A stretch of DNA of 64,000 bases from Marinobacter nanhaiticus D15-8W (lineage in GTDB: Bacteria > Pseudomonadota > Gammaproteobacteria > Pseudomonadales > Oleiphilaceae). Under the pieces are notes generated by a model. The model saw nothing but the letters and a program-made list of their open reading frames with translations. It searched no databases and was not told the DNA's origin. The stretch covers positions 1 through 64,000 of the forward strand of contig NZ_AP028879.1 in assembly GCF_036511935.1 (NCBI RefSeq), written 5' to 3'. Position numbers and translations under genes: made by a program. Positions 1-7,572 of this stretch are shown piece by piece (positions within the stretch are counted from its first letter, which is position 1; every line of letters starts with the position of its first letter).

Positions 1-38
1 CGGGGCATCTTCGAAAAACGGTTTTGAATATCCGCCAT
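1..38 (-). CDS. 5' end of an unidentified gene leaving the left edge
   Basis: Only the first 12 codons are inside the window (MADIQNRFSKMP). The start is supported by a strong AGGGAGGTAACC ribosome binding site directly in front of the ATG. It is divergent from the ribbon-helix-helix operon at 501. The fragment is too short to assign a family; its position would suit a transfer or maintenance gene, but that is only inference. Confidence 0.5.
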   Translation of the reverse strand, partial: MADIQNRFSKMP

Positions 39-361
39 GGTTACCTCCCTTCTTTCCAAACTACTGCGAGAGCCAGCGTTAGGATAGCCAATATCGAAAG
101 GTGGCTTGCTGGCATGGCGGTTGCCGCCTGAAAAAGGGTTTCAATGAAATTAGTGAAAAAGGTCATTTATAAGCTCCAAGTTAGGGTTCAGATTGAAGCT
201 TAAGAGCACGCTAGGTTTGATCTCTAGAATACACAACAGTTAGAAAAGAGCATTTTCATTTATATTTCATGTTTTTAGGTAAAATATGATAGTTCACGGC
301 AGGCACTAAAAAAATGACCTGGGGTGAACTAACGCCGGTTTCTGGCGATATTCAGTGCCCG

Positions 362-380
362 GTTTTGCCAGAGCAAAAAC
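362..380. promoter_or_regulatory. Inverted repeat GTTTTGC/GCAAAAAC, candidate operator
   Basis: GTTTTGC at 362-368 and GCAAAAAC at 373-380 form an inverted repeat with one extra A in the right arm. It lies in the divergent space between the left-edge gene and the ribbon-helix-helix gene at 501. Such regulators usually bind short inverted repeats in their own promoter. The assignment is inferred from position. Confidence 0.3.
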
Positions 381-442
381 AAACTGTTCGTGCTGCGATC
401 AGACGCAGATGATGCCTGGACGTTGAGGTGTCGCTTGCTGAG

Positions 443-471
443 TTGTGTAAGAGTGTGTGTATGTGTATATT
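443..471 (+). promoter_or_regulatory. Candidate sigma-70 promoter for the 501-1108 operon
   Basis: TTGTGT at 443-448 and TATATT at 466-471 are separated by 17 bp, inside a TG-rich tract just before the first gene. Spacing is ideal and both boxes resemble consensus. The rest of 39-442 holds a short hairpin at 117-129 and no gene that I can support; an oriT could lie here but no nic motif is convincing. Confidence 0.4.
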
Positions 472-500
472 TGAGTGAGGCCACACTAAGAGAGGCGACC

Positions 501-893
501 ATGTCTGCACTAACCCGTAAACAACTCCTGCTATCGCAGGACAACCTGTTGAGACTTCACGAATGGGCGGATCGTTACGAGCTGTCCGAGGCAGAGCTGG
601 TGCGTCGTGCGATCCAAGCGTATGACCCGGAGGGCGTGGAAGCAGAGTCTGCGTCCGCTGAACGTGAGAAAGAAGCTGCAGCTATGCTCGATCATATGGA
701 GCAAGCAATCAATGCGGCCCTGGAGGCTGTCGAGGTGGCGAATACTCGAGTTCTTCAGGTCATGGCCGGGCTGGATGATCCTGCCCAACGGAAAGCCGTC
801 ATGGAAGAAGTACGTCAGGAAGTGGCGGCTAATCCTGGCTTTCTGGATGAGGTAGCCGATTTGGTGATTGAGCATAGCGAGAGCGCCGCATGA
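501..893 (+). CDS. Ribbon-helix-helix DNA-binding protein, possible relaxosome accessory
   Basis: A 130-residue soluble protein. The N-terminal ~40 residues (LTRKQLLLSQDNLLRLHEWA then ELSEAELVRRAIQAY) look like a beta strand plus two helices of the Arc/CopG ribbon-helix-helix type. The remainder is a long charged helix, probably coiled coil. The ATG at 501 is preceded by AGAGGCGACC; a longer frame from 390 is possible but runs through the candidate promoter. It overlaps the next gene by ATGA, so the two are probably co-translated. In conjugative plasmids, proteins of this size and fold often are relaxosome accessories or autoregulators. Which role applies here is not shown by the sequence. 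Confidence 0.6.
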   Translation: MSALTRKQLLLSQDNLLRLHEWADRYELSEAELVRRAIQAYDPEGVEAESASAEREKEAAAMLDHMEQAINAALEAVEVANTRVLQVMAGLDDPAQRKAVMEEVRQEVAANPGFLDEVADLVIEHSESAA

Positions 894-1108
894 GTTTCTT
901 GGATCGACTTTTCGGGTTTGGTAAGGAAGTGCTGCTGCTGACCGCTAAGACTGAGCAGTTAAGCAAGAATGTCGAAAAACTCTCCAATGAAACTCAGGAT
1001 ATGGATCGCCGGATTGTTCGGGTAGAAACGATTTTGGATATGGCGCGATACCGTGCCGCTGAGCGCCAGAAAACGTTGCCGAGCGGAAAAAAATCTGAAA
1101 AGGATTGA
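890..1108 (+). CDS. Small coiled-coil protein co-translated with the RHH gene
   Basis: A 72-residue protein whose ATG overlaps the stop of the ribbon-helix-helix gene. It begins with an amphipathic helix (MSFLDRLFGFGKEVLLL), followed by a heptad-like segment (TEQLSKNVEKLSNETQDMDRRIVRVETIL) and a basic tail. This suggests a membrane-surface helix plus a coiled coil. I do not recognise the family. Tight coupling to a DNA-binding protein suggests that the two act together. The 230 bp after it hold no supportable gene. Confidence 0.5.
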   Translation: MSFLDRLFGFGKEVLLLTAKTEQLSKNVEKLSNETQDMDRRIVRVETILDMARYRAAERQKTLPSGKKSEKD

Positions 1109-1341
1109 GGAACGGTTGTGATGGATTCAGGCCAAAAGCAACATTCGACAAGATGGCCGGGAAACAGCCTTTGTTCCGATATATAGGGAAATAGAGAGAA
1201 CGGGAATTCGGCCCAACGCGTATGAGTCTGCAACTGCGGCGCTGCCAAGACTGAAGCCGTAATCGCGCAAGACGGCACAATTTCAGCAGCCGAACAGAGC
1301 TGTCCTGGACTGCACCGAGAGATAACACAGGAGTATCGGTG

Positions 1342-1608
1342 ATGACAAAACAAAAGAAACTAGCGTTGTCGTACACCATTGCGATGGTGACGGGCCTTGC
1401 CGTAGGTGCTCACTTCAATCCTGTAGTAAGCATTTTTGGCGGCTTTGCTGGGCTCTATGTGGTTGCGCTTGCCACGGGAAAAATAGCTTTCAAACCTAGT
1501 GGAGCGCCACATAAAACCGGAAATTCCCTGATCGATGCCCATCATGAGATGGAAGATCTTGTTGATGGTGACGGGTTGCCCGGAAGCGGCCAAGATCTAC
1601 GATCTTAG
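1342..1608 (+). CDS. Small inner-membrane protein, unknown
   Basis: An 88-residue protein with one long or two short hydrophobic segments (about residues 6-45, with a VGAHFNPVVSIFGG break) and a polar, acidic C-terminal tail. The ATG at 1342 has GGAG 8 bases upstream; an overlapping GTG at 1339 is less well placed. It is one of three short genes in a row with separate ribosome binding sites (1342, 1713, 2038). No family recognised. Small membrane proteins at backbone edges can relate to exclusion or stability, but nothing here proves it. Confidence 0.45.
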   Translation: MTKQKKLALSYTIAMVTGLAVGAHFNPVVSIFGGFAGLYVVALATGKIAFKPSGAPHKTGNSLIDAHHEMEDLVDGDGLPGSGQDLRS

Positions 1609-1712
1609 TTCAATAACTCCGATATCCGGACTGCTGTCTGGGCGTCTAAGTTTTTGCGTGAGGTCTGATGGCCGGTGGCCTATCAAGTGCTTAATTTTGG
1701 AAAGCAATTAAT

Positions 1713-2003
1713 ATGACTGTGGAAAAGAGACCCGTTGAAGAGGTGATCAAAGAACTTGGACTTCCCCCGGAATCGAAGTTCCTGGGTTATGTGATACATC
1801 TGCCCAATGAAGATGAATTCTTAGGATTTATCAAGGAAACCAGCGCTGCCGTCAAGCGCGGCTTTGTGAAAACGCCGCAGGCTGCCAAAGTCTATCATTC
1901 CTACAAGAGAGCCTTGCGCGACGCCGGAAAATGTAAACAGAAGGCTGAGCCAAATTTGCTTTTCGATATTGGTACTCAATTTGCCGCTGTTCCTGTCGAC
2001 TAG
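1713..2003 (+). CDS. Hypothetical protein, 96 residues
   Basis: A soluble 96-residue protein with alternating charged helices (RPVEEVIKELGLPPESKFLGYVIHL, then DEFLGFIKETSAAVKRGFVKTPQAAK). No signal peptide or membrane segment is visible. A GGAAAG motif lies about 9 bases before the ATG. Composition and codon use match its neighbours, which supports a real gene. I do not recognise a family and propose no function. Confidence 0.45.
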   Translation: MTVEKRPVEEVIKELGLPPESKFLGYVIHLPNEDEFLGFIKETSAAVKRGFVKTPQAAKVYHSYKRALRDAGKCKQKAEPNLLFDIGTQFAAVPVD

Positions 2004-2037
2004 CATTAACTGATTAATGTGAATCGAGGTTTCCGCC

Positions 2038-2289
2038 ATGGAATTTCTAGAGGCGCTAAAGCCGAAGAACGTCCACGATCTGATGCTGATCTACATGGCC
2101 GTTTTGCTGCTTCCGGTCTGGATTACCGTACTCCGGTTGCGTGTGTTCCTGGCATTTGAGGTTGCCTGGAAAGCCGTTTGGGGCCTGTTCTTTACCAGTA
2201 CGCTGTTCCTAGCGCCTTTTGGCATCCCGCGCTATGTGAAGGCCTGGAAGCTGGCGCTGAGTAAACGAGCCCCAGCTAAACCAGCCTGA
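2038..2289 (+). CDS. Small two-helix membrane protein, unknown
   Basis: An 83-residue protein with two hydrophobic segments, roughly residues 15-37 (LMLIYMAVLLLPVWITVLRL) and 44-66 (WKAVWGLFFTSTLFLAPFGI), followed by a basic tail ending in APAKPA. A GAGGTTTCCGCC sequence precedes the ATG. It is the last gene before a terminator-like palindrome at 2319, so it probably closes a small operon. No family recognised. Confidence 0.5.
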   Translation: MEFLEALKPKNVHDLMLIYMAVLLLPVWITVLRLRVFLAFEVAWKAVWGLFFTSTLFLAPFGIPRYVKAWKLALSKRAPAKPA

Positions 2290-2318
2290 CTCCCTACCCT
2301 ACCGATATTTCTATGTCT

Positions 2319-2364
2319 AGGTCACACCGCGGCGTTCTCGAGTTCGCCAAGTTGTGACCTTTTT
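2319..2364 (+). terminator. Palindromic rho-independent-type terminator
   Basis: AGGTCACA at 2319-2326 pairs with TGTGACCT at 2353-2360, with an inner GGCG/CGCC and a central CTCGAG, followed by a T run. The same design recurs at 27096 with TTTTTT, and as a palindrome without a T tract at 3632. It lies just after the 2038 gene and faces the CoiA-like gene from the other side, so it may work in both directions. Confidence 0.6.
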
Positions 2365-2375
2365 CGTTGTAGAGC

Positions 2376-2575
2376 GGGTGACAAATTCGTTGTGCCGGCG
2401 AGCTGGCCGTGTGACCCGCTGAAGTGGTGACAGCGATCGCCACCAGGTTTGCGGCTCTTGTGACCCATGGGGGTGATCCGGCCGGGGATCGATCGCGCCC
2501 GGCGTGTGACCCCTTGGGGTGACAGATTCGGCGGATCCAGGATGTGAGTTTGTGACCTGTCAGGCCGTAGGAGGG
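2376..2575. repeat. GTGAC-rich dispersed repeat, copy 1
   Basis: This intergenic element carries several GTGAC words, mostly as pairs with 8-11 bases between them (for example GTGACCCGCTGAAGTGGTGAC near 2410). It includes the shared block AGCGATCGCCACCAGG. Nearly identical blocks occur at 4738, 14504, 27147, 30004 and 31724. It ends exactly at the stop codon of the CoiA-like gene. Regular spacing suggests binding sites for a backbone protein; this is inference. Confidence 0.65.
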
Positions 2576-3586
2576 TCAAGGGTATTTTCCAAAGACCTTA
2601 TTGATGAACTCGTTAACGGCACCCGGTCCCGTGGAGATGGTTACGTCTCCATGCACACCCGGAATGTGCCGTAACGGCAAGCGAGAGCTGCGAAGAGGTC
2701 CGTTGTCGAACAGAAACAGAAAGTTGTCTCCTTGGGTGCTTTTGCATTGTGGGCAGGTATTGGCCCAATACTTACCACCAAATTGCTTCGAATATCTGAA
2801 CTGAATAGTCGGGGGGCGGGGCTCCGGAGGTGCTGTTTCGGCAAAGGGAACGCCTTTCCACCAAAAGACTGGAATGACATTTTTGCACTTCCAGCAGGCT
2901 TCTTTGCCAGCGATGAACTGGGATCGGTCAGGATTGAATACCGGTGAATAAAGATGGCGAGGGATCTTCCACCGTGTCGCCGCCTGCACGATGCTCTTCA
3001 CTTCATTCTTGCAGGGACCACACAGCGCTGTTTTAAGCCGTGAAGCTAGCGCCTCCCAGCGAAAAGGATTGGCGATTACGGCTTGGGCATCCAGCTCGAT
3101 CCAGGGAACAGCTAGACTGCCTGACTTTACATCATCAACCGCATGGGTGTGCCGGATTTCTACTCCCAAGGCAATAGCCGATTCACGGTATCCAACCGCG
3201 TCGCAACGATACTCCCCGATGCGTACTTCTTCATCTGCTGACGTAAACGTTTTGGCTGGCAACAGCTGATCCACGGCCTGACCGCAATGTTCACACTCTC
3301 TGACAATCGTTATCGTCCTGTCAGAACTAGTGGCGTTGAGGTTTATCGTGTCTGCTATCAATCGCTTAGCGATTTTGTGAATCGCCGATTCTGTATTGCA
3401 TCCGGTACCGGGCCGGTGAGCAAAATGCGCGGCCCGTTCTTCGCCTCGGCGCAAAGTTACCGCGTCACGACAATTAGGACAGTGGTACTGTTGCCCTTTG
3501 ATAGCATCATTAGCAGATACCAAGCTTTCGAGATCACTTAGCGCATATGGGAGCTGGAGACCTCTTGGTGTTATTTCGTTATTCAT
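2576..3586 (-). CDS. CoiA-like competence/nuclease family protein
   Basis: A 336-residue protein. The N-terminal part carries YHCPNCRDAVTLRRG, AAHFAHRPG and ESAIHKIAKRL, which match the zinc-finger-plus-nuclease layout of the CoiA family, proteins linked in streptococci to processing of incoming DNA. Two further CxxC pairs (ECEHCGQ and CWKCKN) and a late CPQC suggest more zinc binding. EIRHTH may belong to the nuclease core. The ATG at 3586 has GGAGGGCGGT upstream; an in-frame ATG six codons earlier lacks this. It is flanked by a GTGAC repeat on one side and a 42-bp palindrome on the other. A role in handling transferred DNA is a reasonable inference. Family assignment rests on motif memory. 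Confidence 0.6.
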   Translation of the reverse strand: MNNEITPRGLQLPYALSDLESLVSANDAIKGQQYHCPNCRDAVTLRRGEERAAHFAHRPGTGCNTESAIHKIAKRLIADTINLNATSSDRTITIVRECEHCGQAVDQLLPAKTFTSADEEVRIGEYRCDAVGYRESAIALGVEIRHTHAVDDVKSGSLAVPWIELDAQAVIANPFRWEALASRLKTALCGPCKNEVKSIVQAATRWKIPRHLYSPVFNPDRSQFIAGKEACWKCKNVIPVFWWKGVPFAETAPPEPRPPTIQFRYSKQFGGKYWANTCPQCKSTQGDNFLFLFDNGPLRSSRLPLRHIPGVHGDVTISTGPGAVNEFINKVFGKYP

Positions 3587-3631
3587 ACCGCCCTCCATCT
3601 GCAACTCTACCCTGCCGATTTTCCAATACCC

Positions 3632-3673
3632 AAGTCACACCTGGGCGTTCTCGAGAACAGCCAGGTGTGACTT
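3632..3673. repeat. 42-bp near-perfect palindrome between CoiA-like gene and toxin gene
   Basis: AAGTCACACCTGG at 3632-3644 pairs with CCAGGTGTGACTT at 3661-3673 around a central GTTCTCGAGAAC, with only one mismatched pair position. It resembles the terminator hairpins at 2319 and 27096 but has no T tract. It sits between the start of the CoiA-like gene and the end of the GNAT gene, so it could be an operator or a transcription barrier. Confidence 0.6.
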
Positions 3674-3694
3674 CGACGCCGAAAAACCAGTTGG

Positions 3695-4237
3695 CTACGC
3701 GCCAGGTTTCTGCTGTGATTTTTGCTGCTGCAGAGTGGCAAGGTAATCACAGATGTCGATAGGCAGCCAAAGCTTCAGACCAGATTCATCAATGACCTCA
3801 AGGTCACTACCGCCCCGGTGAACATAAAAAGCCTTGGCTTCTTCATCCTTGGCATCAATGACTAGGCCGATACCACCGATCTTGTCGGAAACCTCGGATG
3901 CGGTGACGATTGAGAAGGTGAGAAGGCGCTTGCCATAACCCTGCCCTTTGTATCTTTTATCAATACCCATCTTGGCAAGCAAAAGGGCTGGCACAGGATT
4001 CTTAAGCTTTCGACCGGCGTAGCACTCATCCGGGATATCGATGCTTGTCGAGGTTAGCGTGACGTATCCCATAACGGTGTTCGGGTCGCCTGGATCTTCC
4101 AGAACATAGGTTCTGGTCATCCGCTTCTTGTCGGATGTTCTAGCGCTGTGCGCCAGGAAATCATTGAGGTCTTTGTTTTCGCAATCAAATTTCTTGCGGT
4201 TATGTCGCTTCTCAATCCTGGTAAGTTTCACTCGCAT
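3695..4237 (-). CDS. tacT: GNAT acetyltransferase toxin, TacT-like
   Basis: A 180-residue GCN5-type acetyltransferase. The acetyl-CoA signature RYKGQGYG is at residues 95-102, and a tyrosine in AKAFY (residue 138) sits where TacT-family toxins have the catalytic Tyr. TacT, AtaT and related toxins acetylate aminoacyl-tRNA and stop translation. The gene overlaps the upstream DUF1778-type antitoxin gene by 26 bp, the standard order for this toxin-antitoxin class, in which antitoxin plus toxin bind and repress their own promoter. On a plasmid it would act as an addiction module. The C-terminus is glutamine-rich (LQQQKSQQKPGA). The pair is confident; the exact tRNA target cannot be read from sequence. 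Confidence 0.85.
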   Translation of the reverse strand: MRVKLTRIEKRHNRKKFDCENKDLNDFLAHSARTSDKKRMTRTYVLEDPGDPNTVMGYVTLTSTSIDIPDECYAGRKLKNPVPALLLAKMGIDKRYKGQGYGKRLLTFSIVTASEVSDKIGGIGLVIDAKDEEAKAFYVHRGGSDLEVIDESGLKLWLPIDICDYLATLQQQKSQQKPGA

Positions 4238-4532
4238 TTATTGTTTCTCCGTAGTCGAGCGCGTCCTCGATGAGCTTGCTCGACGTCGGCTTCCGGGGTC
4301 GTTTGTGATCCAGAAGTTCCAACATGCGATTACCCGTTTCCACGGATACCCGGATGCGTGTCATCTGATCGACCACCCTTTCGGCCTTGTCACGGGCAGA
4401 CTCAATAAGGAACTGCGAAAGAGTCATGCCGCTAAGCTCAGCAGCTTGCGCTAGAAATTCTTGAGTTTCATGGTCGGTTCGCGCAACAAGGCGCGTACCT
4501 CCCTTGGTTCCTGCGTGAGAGTGCATTTTCAT
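4212..4532 (-). CDS. tacA: DUF1778 ribbon-helix-helix antitoxin, TacA-like
   Basis: A 106-residue protein. Residues ~14-50 (RLVARTDHETQEFLAQAAELSG then TLSQFLIESARDKAE) form the ribbon-helix-helix domain of DUF1778 antitoxins. The C-terminal half would wrap the acetyltransferase. The ATG at 4532 is preceded by AAGGA at 8 bases. It lies upstream of and overlaps the toxin gene, so both come from one transcript, and autoregulation is expected for the family. The non-coding stretch upstream (4533-4737) probably holds the promoter, but I could not pick boxes with confidence. Confidence 0.85.
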   Translation of the reverse strand: MKMHSHAGTKGGTRLVARTDHETQEFLAQAAELSGMTLSQFLIESARDKAERVVDQMTRIRVSVETGNRMLELLDHKRPRKPTSSKLIEDALDYGETINASETYQD

Positions 4533-4737
4533 GTAAGCATTCCTTCATAATATTTATCGTTGGCTGGTAACCGGTAGTATTCCCCTAGCAGTCCAGGGCC
4601 ATATCTCTTTGCGATTGCCCCTGCCACTCAAGCCGCGCCTATCCGTGCTCAGTTAAGAGCCATTACCAGCATGATCGATACTACGTTGCACCAAACAAAC
4701 AGTCAATGTGTATGCCATTCCGGCACACAAAAGTAAT

Positions 4738-4935
4738 GCGGGTGACATCTTCGGCCTGCCGGCGAGCTGGCCATGTGACCCGCTGAAGTGGTGACAGCGA
4801 TCGCGACCAAGTTTGCGGATCTTGTGACCCATGGGGGGTAACCCGGCCGGGGATCGATTGCGCCCGCCATGTGACCTCTTTGGGGTGACAGATTCGGTGG
4901 ATCCAGGATGTGGGTTTGTGACCTGTCAGGCCGTA
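4738..4935. repeat. GTGAC-rich dispersed repeat, copy 2
   Basis: Closely related to the element at 2376: the same ordered GTGAC pairs, the block GTTTGCGGATCTTGTGACCC and the motif GGATCCAGGATGTG near the end. It runs directly into a second repeat module at 4936. Frames translating through it are repeat artefacts rather than genes. Confidence 0.65.
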
Positions 4936-5107
4936 GGAGGGTCAAGGGGTTGGTGCGGCCCGCAGCGCAGCGAGGACACGGCCCCTTGATGCTCAGGAGG
5001 GCGTTTCACCCTCGAGCCCTGGGAAAGGGCTGCCAGCGGCTGGCCTTCCCCATACCAAGCCATCGGTTGGGTCCAGGGCGCGGCCCTGGTCGCCCAACGG
5101 GCGAAAT
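4936..5107. repeat. Repeat module B, copy 1
   Basis: About 170 bp starting with GTCAAGGGGTTGGTGCGGCC and ending with CGCCCAACGGGCGAAA. A near-identical direct copy lies at 27256-27423, also directly after a GTGAC element. An inverted, interrupted copy lies at 13012-13385. It contains CCAGGGC/GCCCTGG inverted repeats. No coding function is supported. The remaining bases to 5195 contain nothing recognisable. Confidence 0.65.
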
Positions 5108-5194
5108 CGTTATTGATCTGGATCGAACTGGGGTGCCGGGAAGGAAGGTGGAGAGGGAAGACAGCATAGCCGTCTTCCCTCTCGCGCACATCAA

Positions 5195-5518
5195 TTAGAA
5201 ATCAATGTGCGTTTGATGATGCCAATCTACGATCTTACTTGCTTCAACAAGTAAAAGACCGTGAGGGGCGTAATATTCAAATATGCGCGTATTGCCAGTT
5301 TTCATATCAGTACGCATAACGTACAAATGATAGTCTACTGCAAAAGCACGCACTTTAGTTTGTGTGTTCTTTCCAACAAGAACGATTTCTTTCCCAAAAG
5401 GAAGTCCGTTCCGTTGGCTGATAAATGCCAAAGCGTTTATTTCACCTGAATCTGAATAAGCAGATTCAACGCCAATGACAAAATCAAAAGAACTATTGAA
5501 TGATTTAAAGTCCAACAT
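5195..5518 (-). CDS. Hypothetical protein at the end of the par operon, AT-rich
   Basis: A 107-residue protein starting MLDFKSFNSS. The ATG at 5518 has CCGGAG six bases upstream, better placed than the alternative 14 codons earlier. It is predicted to be soluble and mostly beta, with IGVESAYSDSGEINALAFIS and EIVLVGKNTQTKVRAFAVDYHLYV. Its base composition is clearly more AT-rich than the backbone, hinting at separate origin. It is on the same strand as the traD-parAB genes but separated from the next gene by about 130 bp, so it may be its own unit. No family recognised. Confidence 0.5.
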   Translation of the reverse strand: MLDFKSFNSSFDFVIGVESAYSDSGEINALAFISQRNGLPFGKEIVLVGKNTQTKVRAFAVDYHLYVMRTDMKTGNTRIFEYYAPHGLLLVEASKIVDWHHQTHIDF

Positions 5519-5646
5519 AAATATCTCCGGAGATTTGTTGGTAAGATTAAAAGTGAGCATTTCAATCAGCCGTAGTGCTCTATCGCTGATGGTTCGATAT
5601 TACACGCAGACGCGCATTCTTTCTAGCTTCGCCCTGACGCCCTACC

Positions 5647-6213
5647 CTAGCTTTTCCGGTGCTTGTGATAATTTTTGATAATTAAATTCAGGTCATTCAT
5701 AAGCCGTCGGAGAGGCTTTGCGTATATTTTTTCACGCTTTTTATATTCTGAACGCTCTACCACGCCTTTAAAGTGCAATTCTTTCAATGCTTTAGTGATT
5801 TCGTTCAGAATGACAAATAGGCGAATAAAGCTATTCACCAGTGGCGTACCTTTTCCCTTTTCTATCGTCACTGGGTACTGTTCGCTTTTTTCCAGGGATA
5901 CGTTAACGGCCTTAACAATGGGGTCGTTTAATTCTTTCGTTAGCGCTTCCAGGGATACGCGCAATTGATTTTCTGTCTCTGAAATACGCTTACTAATTTC
6001 AGGACGCAGCTTGCGAGCCAGGGCGCTACTTAATTTGTGTTCTTCCCGTTTGTTGCTCGCAAAAGCCTCAATTGAAAAAAGACCTTCAGCTACGCGCTTA
6101 CCGCTCACACGCGGATCGTTGATGCCCTTGTTGAAATAATCCTTATCCCAAAGGACGATCAAATAAATATCGTTAACAATGATTTGAGCATCATATTTTT
6201 TAGTGTCTTTCAT
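5647..6213 (-). CDS. AcaB-like / DUF1845 conjugation-associated protein
   Basis: A 188-residue protein. The C-terminal half (VNVSLEKSEQYPVTIEKGKG then FIRLFVILNEITKALKELHFKG and RRLMNDLNLI) follows the pattern of the integrating-element family TIGR03761/PFL_4669, related to AcaB (DUF1845), where a strand-rich region is followed by a long helical tail. AcaB-type proteins are DNA-binding regulators in some conjugative elements. It overlaps the preceding gene by 14 bp, so it belongs to the traD-parA-parB operon. It is AT-rich compared with parB. The assignment is a pattern match from memory and should be regarded as tentative. Confidence 0.5.
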   Translation of the reverse strand: MKDTKKYDAQIIVNDIYLIVLWDKDYFNKGINDPRVSGKRVAEGLFSIEAFASNKREEHKLSSALARKLRPEISKRISETENQLRVSLEALTKELNDPIVKAVNVSLEKSEQYPVTIEKGKGTPLVNSFIRLFVILNEITKALKELHFKGVVERSEYKKREKIYAKPLRRLMNDLNLIIKNYHKHRKS

Positions 6214-6643
6214 TTGCAGCGCCTTTCAGTTTAATTACTGTCTCGGCAGGTAATTCTTTAATGGCCGCGTGCAAAAAAGGCAGTTCACTGCGTGCCTGCA
6301 CGCCCGGACCTGGGTAGTCATCCCTGCAGAAATCCATAGTTAGAAAGTAATCCGGCTCACGGTTAATTCTAACTATTTCGTTAGCTAATAGTTTTGCCCA
6401 TGACTCTTTTTGGTTTTCCAGGCACGTCGAGATAATGCGTCCCAGCCTGGACGCCGAATCGCTGTTTGGTTCTCGGCCTGCCGCAACTGCGCATTGCCAG
6501 TCGTTGAACAAAGCTGCGCCTTTTACCGGGTCATCGGTTGGATTCCCTGGCCCCATACGGGGCTCCCAGGGAATCACCCATAGAGACGGATCGTCTCTGA
6601 ATCGCTCGTAGTCGTCAGGCTTCGCCAGTCGAACCATTGGCAT
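6200..6643 (-). CDS. Hypothetical protein of the par operon
   Basis: A 147-residue soluble protein starting MPMVRLAKPDDYERFRDDPSLWVIPWEPRM. It contains NDWQCAVAAG and a helix-rich middle (RLGRIISTCLENQKESWAKLLANEI). No signal peptide or membrane segment. Its start lies 2 bp after the parB stop and its end overlaps the AcaB-like gene by 14 bp, so it is translated from the same message. Genes of unknown function are common between parB and TIGR03761-type genes in integrative elements, and this could be the equivalent. No family assigned. Confidence 0.55.
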   Translation of the reverse strand: MPMVRLAKPDDYERFRDDPSLWVIPWEPRMGPGNPTDDPVKGAALFNDWQCAVAAGREPNSDSASRLGRIISTCLENQKESWAKLLANEIVRINREPDYFLTMDFCRDDYPGPGVQARSELPFLHAAIKELPAETVIKLKGAANERH

Positions 6644-6645
6644 GA

Positions 6646-7572
6646 TTACTGGCCTTCCGCAGCAAGCGTGTTTAGACGTTCGTCAATTTGATTGGCGAGT
6701 TCGCTTGCATCTTGTTCTGGCGACAGATCGAGCAATACGGCGAGCGCTTTCGCCTTTGGCTCACTCAGGCCCAGGTTAAGATACTGCGTCGTGTTCCCCT
6801 GACTGGTGCCCTCCCCTTCAGTTTCCGATTCGGAAACTTGCGGCTTTGGCTCGACTGGTTTCTTCTTTTGTTTTGGTTGAAGCGATTTGATGGCCTGCGG
6901 TACCGAATCGCCCTTCTCTATTTTCTTCTTGAGCTTTTCAATCTGCTTTTCGTCCAACTTCTTCAGGTCGTAGATCAAATTTACATCGCCGACCAGATCG
7001 CGGCGCACCAGCTCTTGTGCCGGTTCATCCAGGGTTAACACGGCCATGATCTTACTCAGCTGGGTTTTGTTCCTGATGCCATGCGCGATCATGATTTGCT
7101 TGCTGTCGAAGCCGAATTCTTCTTTGTCGCGTTGAATGGAGCGCGCACGCTGCCATAGCGTTAACCCTTTTTTCAGGGCATTTTCTGTTACATGGTCCAG
7201 GCGGTTTTCAACGGTAGCTCGTTTTTGAATACGGCAAGGGATTTCGTCAATTTCGGCTATGCCTGCTGCACGCCACCGGCTTTCACCTTTGATAATCTCG
7301 TGTTTGCCATCTTCATCGGCAGGTAGAACAGAAATAGGATCACGAACCCCGTACTTTTTCCCGTCCTGCAGCTCGATGCTCATTGAGTCCGCAAGGCTTT
7401 TTACATGCGCCACTGTGGCCGGATCGTCCCAATCGTCGCGATCCTGGCCGGGCTGAGGAACGATCTTGTCTCGCCGAAGGTAAACAATTTCGTTTTCGTT
7501 GTACTGCGGGCGATCCGCTTCCTGTGCGGCGCCACCCTGGATGAAGTCATTGACGTTTGGCTTGCTTTTCAT
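6646..7572 (-). CDS. parB: ParB/KorB-type partition protein
   Basis: A 308-residue CTPase/DNA-binding partition protein. The N-terminal ParB domain ends with the signature GESRWRAA (residues 96-103), followed by a helix-turn-helix around residues 150-180 (FDSKQIMIAHGIRNKTQLSKI). A Lys/Pro/Glu-rich linker (~220-265) leads to a short C-terminal domain. ParB binds parS, spreads along DNA and stimulates ParA. Its ATG overlaps the parA stop. One parS-like palindrome is embedded in the linker-coding part, where it encodes the residues VSESET. It probably also regulates the operon through three copies of the same palindrome before traD, as KorB does in IncP plasmids; this is inference. Confidence 0.88.
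   Translation of the reverse strand: MKSKPNVNDFIQGGAAQEADRPQYNENEIVYLRRDKIVPQPGQDRDDWDDPATVAHVKSLADSMSIELQDGKKYGVRDPISVLPADEDGKHEIIKGESRWRAAGIAEIDEIPCRIQKRATVENRLDHVTENALKKGLTLWQRARSIQRDKEEFGFDSKQIMIAHGIRNKTQLSKIMAVLTLDEPAQELVRRDLVGDVNLIYDLKKLDEKQIEKLKKKIEKGDSVPQAIKSLQPKQKKKPVEPKPQVSESETEGEGTSQGNTTQYLNLGLSEPKAKALAVLLDLSPEQDASELANQIDERLNTLAAEGQ
6820..6838. promoter_or_regulatory. parS-like palindrome inside parB
   Basis: GTTTCCGATTCGGAAAC at 6821-6837, extended by a matching A/T pair, is identical to the sites upstream of traD. It falls in the linker-coding region of parB. Partition sites inside or beside par genes are common, so this is a likely ParB binding site. Confidence 0.65.

Noticed and set aside
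39..500. oriT with a MOB-type nic site
   Set aside because: A TATCCTA word occurs on the minus strand near 82-88, but it lacks the surrounding consensus and an adjacent strong inverted repeat.
4703..5198. Several open frames on both strands
   Set aside because: They fall in the GTGAC and module B repeats and also appear in the other repeat copies.
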